Shown here: piece after piece, positions 10,523 through 18,604 of the stretch | How positions within the stretch are numbered: the first letter of the stretch is position 1 | Layout of the letters: every line of letters starts with the position of its first letter | From: Symbiodinium natans | Lineage: Eukaryota > Sar > Dinophyceae > Suessiales > Symbiodiniaceae | NCBI GenBank assembly: GCA_905221605.1 | Contig: CAJNDS010002160.1 | Location: 1-64,000, forward strand | DNA length: 64,000 bases | Reading direction: 5' to 3' | The notes under the pieces: model-generated | What the model was told of the DNA's origin: nothing | What the model saw: the letters and a program-made list of their open reading frames with translations, nothing else | Database searches by the model: none | Made by a program: the position numbers and the translations under genes

Positions 10523-13168
10523 ATGGCACCGTCTCCTGGCTTCCTGCTCTGGGGCTTGTGGTGGTTGGGGACAAACGATGCAGCGACCTGGGAGGGGGAA
10601 TGCTCCGACTCCATCGGGCTGATTCCCGATAGCTTGGGCAGACGTGACAGGCGTCGCCTCACCAAACTGCTCAACGCACAGGTGTCTTGCCTGGTGACGC
10701 CCTTGCCTGTATGGGATCCTTTGCTTGGTCTGCGAGGTGGGGCGGTGGTGATACGGTGGCGCCGACGGCGTGGGCATATGTGTGAGCGGCAGAGGACCAC
10801 TTGGCAGCGGCAGCCGCAGCTGTCCTTCTGGATGGGATGGCCTCTGCGAGGCCGGCGCGTGGGCGAAGCGAGCCATCCCGGGCCTGAGCCAGGAACACCT
10901 ATCGGGTCTGAGCGCCCGCCCCGCGAGCGCTCACCGCCTCCTCGAGCTCCCGCTCATGGTGGCGCCGGTGCTGCGCGGGGCGGGCGCACTTACTGCCCTG
11001 TTGCCGGATGCCCGTGCTCTGACCCGGCCCGTGCTCGCGGTTGGGCGAATGAGAGCTCAATGCGTGCCCATATTGATGCGCATTTAGCTGGTTCACTGGA
11101 TGGGGACGTGCCCACTGCCTGGATGCAGGCCCGTGGGCGCATCCGCTGTCCTGTGTGTGGGCTCAGCGTGTCGGAGCGCTATGGCGTCCACCCAACCTGC
11201 CGTCCAGAGGCGAGGGCAGCTGCCGTGGATGACGTCGACGCCATGGAAGTGGACGGCTTGCCTTTGCCTACCCTGGCTGCCATACAATCTGCACGCACGT
11301 CCACCCTCCGTCACATCCCAATGGCTGCGCGGCACGCCTGGAACCAGGTTCTCACTCGGGCGCTAGCTGCTGTGGCCCACCGCAATGATGTCGCGACGTG
11401 GCTGGAGCTTCTGATGCTGCCACAATGTGTGCTGTGCGCGCCGGGGCGCGGGGGTCGGCGACACCGCAAGGCTGCTGCTGCCTTCACTCTTGACAGGCTT
11501 CAGCGATGGCAAGAAGGCGAGCGCCTCTCACTCTGGGAGTCCAGGCCTCGCCGCCGGCCCCCACGGTCCGGACCATTGACGCCCGAGGAGCGCCGGGACA
11601 TTGCCACCAGCTGGGGGCGTGAAGGCTTTGATCGGAAGGCCTGCGCTGCCCTCATGTCTAAGGGTCTCTGCCCTCAAACCGAGGAAACTGCCAGAGCTCT
11701 TGCTGCCCTCCACCCTCACCGGCCCTTGCCTTCCACACCGGCCATGGGTGACTTGCCAGTCCCTCCTGCTTTGGCCCCGGAGTTGGTTGCCCGCTGCTTG
11801 CGAGCTTTTCCAGTTGAGACCGCCCCAGGCCCAACAGGACTTCGCGTGCAGCACCTGCGGGATGCTTGTGTTGCGGGTGGGGGTGACAGCTTCATGGCTC
11901 AACTCGCCGATGTGGTCAACCTCATGGCCCAGGGGCGGGCCCCTGCAACTATAGCTCCTGTGCTGGCTGGCGCAGGGCTTGTGGCATTGCCTAAACCAGC
12001 TGGTGGCGTGAGGCCAATTGCGGTTGGCGAGCTGCTCCGCCGCCTCACGGGCAAGTGCTTAATGGCAGTGGTCAAGGATGAGGCACGTGCTTTCTTTTGG
12101 CCTGCTCAGGTAGGCGTGGCTGTCAAAGGAGGTGCTGAAAAAGCTGTGCACGCCGTACGTGCGTGGAGTGCCAGGCATTCTGGCTCGTCGCATAAAGCTC
12201 TCCTGAAGCTTGACTTCCGCAATGCCTTCAACTGTGTGAGCAGAGAGGAAGTGCTTAAGCAGACTGTCGTCCACTTCCCGGCCCTGGCCCGCTGGGCTGC
12301 TTGGTGCTACCGTCAGCCGAGCTGCCTGCAATTCGGTGACCGCGCCTTGGAGTCGTCAGCTGGTGTGCAGCAGGGAGATCCCTTGGGACCCTTGTTGTTT
12401 TCCTTGGCCTTGCAACCGCTGGCTGCGGAGCTGCGGTCGGATTCTCTGGACCTTGCGGTGCACTTTCTGGATGACGGGGTGCTCGCTGGCGACTTTGCCC
12501 CCTTAGGGGCTGCGCTCCGGCTTGCCCAAACGCGTTCTAGAGCCATTGGCCTGGAGCTCAACCTTGACAAGTGCGAGTTGGTGGTTTTTGGTGCCCCAAA
12601 CACGCAGCTCCTTCGGCCGCACTTCCCTGCCAACCTGCTGCAACGGCCCGATGGGTCCAGCCGTGTCCTCGTCAATAACTTCGAGTTTCTGGGTGCAGCA
12701 ATTGGGGAGGACAGCTACATTTGCGCCCACACTGCGGCGCGGGCAGCCAAGGCTGGCGAGCTGCTGGATGCTGTGGCGGAGCTGGAGGACCCGCAAGTCG
12801 GCCTCCGACTCCTCCGAGCATGTGCAGGGTTCGCTCGCGTGGTCCATAGCATGCGCTGCAACCCTCCGTGTGCCCAGGCCGCTGCCCTGGCCACTTTCGA
12901 TGGCCACGTGCAACGGTGCTTCGGTGATTTGACCGGCCTTCACCTTACTGCTGGGCAGTGGCGACAGGCTGCACGGGGGGTTGGGCAGGCGGGCTTGGGC
13001 TTGCGCGCTAGCTTGGTGCATGCCCCAGCTGCCTACTTGGCGTCGCTTGGAGCAAGCTTGGCCGATTGTGCTGACATTGATCGTGCTTTTTCTGCCCAGG
13101 CCGTTCACGGGTCGCCTGCTGTGGCCGCCGCACTGCGGGCGCTGAATCGGGAGCTGCCCCAAGACTCA
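10523..13168 (+). CDS. Zinc-finger and reverse transcriptase part of retrotransposon polyprotein
   Basis: The ATG at 10523 has a good context (AGCCATGG). The hydrophobic/basic leader ends at RVGEASHPGP (residues 112-121). A Pro/Arg-rich linker follows. Zinc finger 1 uses C158, C163, H183 and H187; zinc finger 2 uses C209, C212, H223 and C226. Reverse transcriptase motifs: GGVRPIAVGELLRR near 495; motif A LDFRNAFN with D564; motif B GVQQGDPLGP at 614-623; motif C FLDD with D650 and D651; then LNLDKCELVVFG. All three catalytic aspartates are present. The product would copy element RNA at a nicked chromosomal site in the nucleus. After 13168 this frame stays open to 13651, but the protein-like reading moves to another frame. 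Confidence 0.85.
10856..10885 (+). other. RVGEASHPGP motif, 2A-like in ending
   Basis: The ten-residue motif ends in P-G-P, preceded by a helix-prone segment (LSFWMGWPLRGRR). The related fragment at 5978-6007 has the ending N-P-G-P. Ribosome-skipping 2A peptides end DxExNPGP; here the Glu is one residue too far upstream and the Asn is His. Function is unproven. Confidence 0.6.
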
Positions 13169-13170
13169 GC

Positions 13171-14028
13171 CTGTCCCTGTGCGAAGCCTTGGCGGCCAAA
13201 CAGCGTGCGCTTTCGGAGCGTGTGGACCTGGCCGGCTGGGAAGCGCAGCTGGCGCAAGCCTCCTTGGTGGAAAGGGCGGTGCTCCGCTCGGAAGCTGGCC
13301 TCGGGGCCAGGGCCTTCCTGGCAGCTACGCCCTCCGGTCGGACACGGCTCGAACCAGCAGTTTTCTGCGCTGAGTTGCGCTTTCGTTTGGGGGTGCCCGA
13401 TGCTGCGGAGGACTGCTGGTGCCCCCTTTGTGATGGTGTGCTGGACCGACATAGCCACCACGCTGCGACTTGTGTTGCTGGTGGAGAGCGCACTCTGCGC
13501 CACAACTCTGTCCGGGATGTCCTCTACACCTGGTTGGACCGGGCGGGCTTCCGTCCCGAAAAGGAGCGCCCGGGGTTGCTCCTGCCCCAGTCTCCGGATG
13601 ACACCCACTTGGCTCGTCGGCGACCAGCTGACATTTACGTGCCTTCCTTAGCCGGGTCCCCTGCCGCGCTTGACTTCGCCATCACGGCGCCCCAGCGGCA
13701 AGAGACCTTGGCTTTGGCGGGTCAGGAGGCTGGAGCAGCAGCGGCCGCGTATGCCCGACACAAGGAGGACCACCAGAGCACTGCACGAACGTGTGAGGCT
13801 CAGGGGGTCACCTTCGTGCCCATGGTGGCAGAAACGACGGGCAATTGGGATGCTGGGGCTGCCGTCGTCATCAAGCACGTCGCTCGCGCTGTAGCAGCCC
13901 GCACTGGGGAGATGCCAAGTTTGCTACATTCCCTCTTGTTGCAGGAACTGTGTGTGGCGGCTCGGTCCCACCGGGCAAAGGCTGCTCTGAGGCGGCGGCT
14001 CGCTACGACTGCGCTCGGGGATACCTAG
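13171..14028 (+). CDS. C-terminal zinc knuckle and restriction-like endonuclease domain
   Basis: This is the continuation of the upstream protein in a different frame, about 285 residues. A CX2CX8HX4C knuckle has its cysteines and histidine at 13420, 13429, 13456 and 13471. RHNSVRDVLYTWL begins at 13498. RRPADIYVP at about 13618-13644 supplies the R-P-x-D motif, and LDFAIT follows with D at 13672. A basic/tyrosine segment (AAYARHKEDH) and FVPMVAETTGNW come next. These are the hallmarks of the endonuclease of R2-type elements, which nicks the target DNA. The stop is TAG at 14026-14028. A single-base loss near 13169 is the simplest explanation for the frame change. Confidence 0.8.
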   Translation: MSLCEALAAKQRALSERVDLAGWEAQLAQASLVERAVLRSEAGLGARAFLAATPSGRTRLEPAVFCAELRFRLGVPDAAEDCWCPLCDGVLDRHSHHAATCVAGGERTLRHNSVRDVLYTWLDRAGFRPEKERPGLLLPQSPDDTHLARRRPADIYVPSLAGSPAALDFAITAPQRQETLALAGQEAGAAAAAYARHKEDHQSTARTCEAQGVTFVPMVAETTGNWDAGAAVVIKHVARAVAARTGEMPSLLHSLLLQELCVAARSHRAKAALRRRLATTALGDT

Positions 14029-14527
14029 GTGGGATGTAGGCCTGGATGGTCCTGAGTCCTGAGATCCTATGCAGCAGCAGCGATCGGGAGGACCCGCCGT
14101 AGGGGGACGGGGCGGTGGATGGGCTCAGCCGCGTCTTCCGCCCGCGGTTCCGAGGGGACGTCACTGCTACCGCACGGGAAGTGAGCTCGTTCTGAGGCCC
14201 CATGAGGCAAAGCATCCTCGCATTCCTGCTCTCAGAAGGGCATCTTCCATACATGGGGTGCTTCCCTATATGCACTCATGTCTGGCTCGGACATGTTTGT
14301 TTGTTTGTTCCTGCAAAGTCCTCAGATGCAGTTGGGGTCCGGGCCTGAGCTCAATGTAGCTCTTCCGGCATTTGCAGGAGGGTTTCAGTTTTCTTTGGTT
14401 TTCCTGGTCTGCTTGTTCTGGATGCCTCCTCACAGACCAAGCTCGTACCACTTGCAAGATTCGAAATTCCAGCTTTGCCCAGCTTACTGTATGGCATTTT
14501 CCCGCAACAAGGCATAAAAAGATATCA
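14029..14527 (+). other. Probable 3' untranslated or flanking sequence of the retrotransposon
   Basis: No protein-like frame. No long A-run marks the element end; only short AAAAA lies near 14515. The boundary is therefore unresolved. Confidence 0.4.
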
Positions 14528-15124
14528 TTAAATGGCGGGTGAAAAGCACTGGGACACAGGCACTTGTGTGACCTCCAAACTCGCAGTGCGTAATTGGCAT
14601 GAACCGCCTCTCCGCACGCGGTATGCTCCGCCGTGCATCAGCAGTAGGAAGGCGACGAAGGCAAGCACAGGCAGCACCCACACCCAGAGCTGGGACATCC
14701 TACGAGTATCCGACAACACTGGGATTTTTTTTCCCCCGCACACCTTCTGCAAAAGGCCGAAGGACAAGATGGCAAGGAAGGCACAAATGTGTCCCCCCAT
14801 AGTGCCCCAGGCAAACAATCGTTGATGCTCATCTCCATCGATTTGCAGAAGTCGGCAATACAGGAGCACTGGCACGAAACAGGCGAGCGCCAACACAGAG
14901 ATCAGGAACCACCCGCTCCGCTCTGCAGACTCCCACTGCTCCTCTGGCAGAAGCATTCTGAGCAACCGATAAACAGCAAAGTCGATGCCGGCGGCACAAA
15001 ATATGGAGATGGTCGTGTTGACCAAAGCCCAAGCTTCCTTGTTTTCACACGCCTTTTTCCGCCGCCAGGGGGTCCCCCTGCTCGCAGCCGTCCCCTTGGC
15101 GGACCTCGCGGCAGAATATACTTG
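14528..15124 (-). CDS. Multi-pass membrane protein exon or gene fragment, dinoflagellate-type family
   Basis: The minus-strand frame is open from 15124 to a stop at 14528. After a basic segment it reads KEAWALVNTTISIFC, then three hydrophobic stretches: FLISVLALACFVPVLLYC, GGHICAFLAILSFGLLQ and LWVWVLPVLAFVAFLLL. I recall AWALVNTTISIFCA and a GHI-x-AF/FA-x-I segment from a large uncharacterised family of dinoflagellate membrane proteins; this is memory, not a search. Length is well below what I recall for full members, and the C-terminal 25 residues are polar. It is thus an exon of a longer gene or a truncated copy. An in-frame stop lies just upstream at 15125-15127, so any upstream exon must join within 15124. 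Confidence 0.55.
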   Translation of the reverse strand, partial: QVYSAARSAKGTAASRGTPWRRKKACENKEAWALVNTTISIFCAAGIDFAVYRLLRMLLPEEQWESAERSGWFLISVLALACFVPVLLYCRLLQIDGDEHQRLFAWGTMGGHICAFLAILSFGLLQKVCGGKKIPVLSDTRRMSQLWVWVLPVLAFVAFLLLMHGGAYRVRRGGSCQLRTASLEVTQVPVSQCFSPAI

Positions 15125-15127
15125 TTA

Positions 15128-16807
15128 TTCCAGTGAAGGCCGCAGCACGCTCGAGTGGCCCAAGCTTCGCTGCTTCACGTCCGAACAAAACTCTGATGCA
15201 GAGAGCAGTATTGAAGAGCCTTGGAACTCGCGGGAATCAAAGGATGTGGCCAAAAGGCATGTTGGTGGGCATTTGTTGGGAAAAAGCTTTTGACACTTGT
15301 TATGAGACGATGTTGGGCGAGAGGGCGCTAAGCATCGTTTTCGAAAATACGCGCTTGGCAGAATATTTTGAAGGCGTCAACGCCCAAGTGTTCATTGCAC
15401 TCGAGGGTGGTGGATTGTCGGCAGCGGTCATAGCAGCGTGGTACAGATATAGCGTGCCCAACGCCATGACATATGCTCAAGCGTAACACTGAAGAAACAA
15501 AATCTCCAGGATTCATACGTCAAAGCAGGTCCAAAGTTTGGAAGACCTGAAAGCGCTCCAGCTGACCCGGCAAACGAAAGTTGGGAAGTGCGGCCCCTTA
15601 CAAAATGTGTTGTGCGCATCTTTAGGATGTTATAAGTTATAAGTGTGTTTCGGATTACAACTGGGAGACGTCGTGAGGGCTCTTTTTCATGGGTGCCAAC
15701 CCCTAGATCCAGTACGCGAGCAGACGGCGGGCATGTTGGGGTGCAGCCTCGCGTCATGAGATGTTGCATCAATGTTGCATCCACTTTCATCTGACGGCGT
15801 GTTCCGGTTGAGTTAAAAGACGCACATGAGAAGTTTTGTTTAGCCAGTGGTCGCTTTGCAAAGTGGGTCGGTTGGATCAGACCAGAGACGGCAGAAACGC
15901 AGGCTCGACTAGACTTCACTCCATGGGCTTTCGAAAACGCGTTTCCGGTGCCCCAGGAAAGCTTATGCGCGGGGCCGACTGTTGAAGGAGCAGAGACAGG
16001 GTCCAGGTTATGCTTGAAACCTCCCTTGGCGGCCGTCAGAATTTGACAAATTAGGGGGTCATTTCTGCCATCAAATTCCTTGCTCTCAAGGGGGGCGGAA
16101 GTTTATCCAAAGGGGGTCTCCGAATAATTCTTTTTTGGCCTCGAAAATTTGTCGCCTGAAAGCCTCCGAAGCTTTTGGGACTCCTTAGGAGTAGGCTTCG
16201 TAGCACTGGAAATGAAATGGTAGTACGGCAGTGTAGCAGCTGTAGTACTATAGAAAAGTGCTGTCGTACTGTATGCTGACTGTGGTACCGTAGCACTATG
16301 TAGCACTGCCTGCCTGGTGCCTCTTTGTTTTTTGCTTGTTTACCAACAGCACGGTTGCAGTTGCAGCGTGAACTGCATAGTTGCGTTGGGTGTGGGATGT
16401 GAACATTCTGGGTTCGAGCGTGGGTCAAAATGACCATGGGTGGCTAGCCCGCTTGTCGGGGCGTTCGCCCCAAGCCTTTGGGCATTGCCATGTAGTGTGC
16501 CGGCAATGTGGCACAGCGACGTTGTTGCCAAGAACAGATGCGGCACCCGTTCCAACAGTCGCGGCCTTTAATTACTGTCACTAGTTGCCAACTCTTCGCA
16601 TGAGAAAACTTTTCCGATAAACGCTTAAGATCCCTCTCGCAAGGTCTTGGGAGCCTCGGGCGTGGCTCATGCCAGCCCAGGGCTCCCAGATTGAGCCTGT
16701 TCATACCACGAGATGCTGGTTTGGACAATCCACCCAGGCCATGCTAAGCTTGGAGTGAGCTGTCTCCTTGCATAAAGTTTCTTGTTGGGCTCTTTCTCTC
16801 CTGGCAG
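15128..16807. other. No convincing gene; cluster of GTAGYAC motifs
   Basis: Frames at 15133-15486 on the plus strand and overlapping minus frames are all partly protein-like, so no strand can be preferred. At 16195-16312 the words GTAGCAC and GTAGTAC or their variants occur about eight times in 115 bp. Confidence 0.35.
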
Positions 16808-16881
16808 GACTGCCGATGGCATGGACCACATCTTGCAAATGATGGAGGTGTTCCATGCACGGGTCGCTGTCCATCTATCTG
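16808..16881 (+). CDS. Possible internal exon, 24 residues
   Basis: A very good acceptor (CTCTTTCTCTCCTGGCAG) precedes the segment. The frame reads TADGMDHILQMMEVFHARVA, and a GT donor follows at 16882. The gene is not recognised. Confidence 0.4.
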
Positions 16882-17939
16882 GTGTCAAAGGAGGGTTGAC
16901 TAGCTGTGTTCCATGTCACGCGACACATGCAATCCTGCAAGCTGGCAGGTGGCGTGGCGACAAGTGAACACTGCTCGGGGCAGCACAGTGAAGCCTTCAC
17001 CCCAAGAACGGTGGACAATTGTAAAACAATCAAGTCTGATCGAAAGCGTGCCCGACCACCAAATCGGCTTCTTGCGCACGCTGTGCCGAGGCTTGCCAAT
17101 CCGGAGCACAATCTCTTGGTGAGCTTGGAGTGCGCGAGGGACAGCTGTGTTTCTCGTTGTCATGTTTGCAATGGTTACCTCGGAAGATCTCGGAAGGGAG
17201 CTGTCCAATATGCCTTCTTACGAAAACCCCCTGTCCCCGCTCAATGCGCACACCTTTCATTCCCCTTCGCGTGCCTCACAAACCCTAGAGCCCCTAGAGC
17301 CCACACGAATGCATTACTTCATGGAAATGGCCCCTCTGGGAAGCTGTTCGGTTCTTCGCGTAAAACCTGATCAAACCTAATTAACCCCGCAGAAGTCGTG
17401 GTCCAGCTTAAAAATCAGTTCGTTTCTTCGTGCCAGCCTAAACAACACTTCCGAGGCCACTGAGCCCTTTCGAGATCCTTTCCATTCTTCTTTTGCTTGT
17501 GTGATATTCTACGTAGGGTTCAGGGTCCGGTTCGTCGTTAGCTGGGATTGACGGGTTGGCAGAATCTGCCCTGCCAACTACAAGCAACACACCAAACCCA
17601 CACACAACCCCACCTCGACCCTTAAGCTGTATACTCCACACCCCGTGGTTACAGGCGGCAGCCTTTTCGCGGGCCTTTCGCATCCCTTTCCCGTGGGATG
17701 TTTGCACATTTTTCTCAGACCCTATGTTTCGCAAGCATGGCATTATGTATTGGCCCCGCATGATCCTCGAAGGATTTCATGCTCGGCGTCCTGACCGAGC
17801 CGGACCCTGGGCGGCAACGTTTGGCAGAAATCTTCGGAGGCTCTGGCATGCAAGCAAAAAACAGCTCTCGCGATTCATGTTCAACACAGGTTTGAGCATG
17901 TCACATCATAGTTGAACATGCGAGGCGACTGCAGCAGAG
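16882..17939. other. No gene recognised
   Basis: Frames on both strands overlap without clear preference, and no good acceptor-donor pair with a coding-like frame was seen. Confidence 0.35.
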
Positions 17940-18260
17940 TTGCACGAGTCCGTGCAATTCTGGATGGCGCAACGCTTTCGCATAGATGCTTGGTGCCAAC
18001 GAATGAGACTCGTGTGGTGCGTGCCGAACGCTCCTGGACTAGTTAAAATTCAAACCGCTTCTTTGTCAGGAAATTGTGCCGATGACCGCATCTCATCCTG
18101 CATGAATGCCGTGAAGTCGGTGGAAGCAGTGCTGAAGAAGGATCTACAATGCGCTGAGCAAGAAACATTCGCAGCTATCACAAACCTTTACATTTACAGG
18201 GTCAATTCATGTCAATGCTCTCGACCAGCTCGCATCTCCCCGATTGATGGCGGGCCATAA
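17940..18260 (+). CDS. Possible ORF, 106 residues, unknown
   Basis: The frame begins at a non-ATG-like TTG codon context, so it is more likely an exon than a full ORF. It includes VQFWMAQRFRIDAWCQRMR and a helical segment NAVKSVEAVLKKDLQCAEQE. There is no competing long frame on the minus strand here. Its TAA stop overlaps the ATG of the next frame (TAATG at 18258-18262). No known domain. Confidence 0.33.
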   Translation: MHESVQFWMAQRFRIDAWCQRMRLVWCVPNAPGLVKIQTASLSGNCADDRISSCMNAVKSVEAVLKKDLQCAEQETFAAITNLYIYRVNSCQCSRPARISPIDGGP

Positions 18261-18604
18261 TGACACAGAAAGAGCTAAGAGTTTCCTTCGGACCGGGTTT
18301 CAAGTTGTTGACTGGAATGCGCTGTATGCCCGCAAAGTCTGACGCATGGGGATGCATAGGGCTGTTTTCGACATGCGGGCTGGCTCCGGGTTACGATTCC
18401 GGGGTATTTGATTTAGTCAGTCAGGACTGCGGAGTCGGACGGCGGCTTTCCGAGGAGTCGGAGGGGGGTCATGGGTACACTGAAGCAGAACCTGTCATTG
18501 CTTATGAACAGTACGACGTGCTCAGCTGCAGGCCCAGAGAAAGGAGTTCATGCGGCTGCGTGAACGGCAAAGCCGGCCGCTGTGCCGCAGAATTTGAACG
18601 TTGA
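18260..18604 (+). CDS. Possible ORF, 114 residues, unknown
   Basis: It starts with ATG overlapping the stop of the previous frame. The sequence is mixed polar, with an acidic part (LSEESEGGHGYTEAEP) and a C-terminal SSCGCVNGKAGRCAAEFER. No domain is recognised. In a nucleus that makes monocistronic trans-spliced mRNAs, such an overlap would not mean an operon. Either one is a chance ORF, or they are remnants of one gene split by a frameshift. Confidence 0.33.
   Translation: MTQKELRVSFGPGFKLLTGMRCMPAKSDAWGCIGLFSTCGLAPGYDSGVFDLVSQDCGVGRRLSEESEGGHGYTEAEPVIAYEQYDVLSCRPRERSSCGCVNGKAGRCAAEFER

Larger units (their letters stand above)
10523..14028 (+). mobile_element. Nearly intact non-LTR retrotransposon with restriction-like endonuclease
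   Basis: A single coding region runs from 10523 to 14028: N-terminal leader, RVGEASHPGP motif, two zinc fingers, reverse transcriptase, CCHC knuckle, RHN motif and a PD-(D/E)XK-like endonuclease core. This order is that of the R2/CRE/NeSL group. There is no apurinic endonuclease at the N-terminus as in L1 or CR1 types. The only lesion seen is a one-base shift near 13169. Element ends could not be placed: the 5' boundary lies between the A-run at 10272 and 10523, and the 3' boundary lies after 14028. No target-site duplication was identified. Confidence 0.8.

Noticed and set aside
13150-13175. Programmed -1 frameshift between the reverse transcriptase and endonuclease parts
   Set aside because: No canonical slippery heptamer in the correct frame; a one-base loss explains the shift more simply.
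12503-13608. Long minus-strand frames (167-219 codons) opposite the reverse transcriptase
   Set aside because: They mirror a GC-rich coding strand; the plus strand carries all the domain motifs.
15304-15490. Upstream exon of the minus-strand membrane protein
   Set aside because: A strong acceptor exists, but the hydrophobic frame has a stop right after it, and the frames without the stop are not membrane-like.
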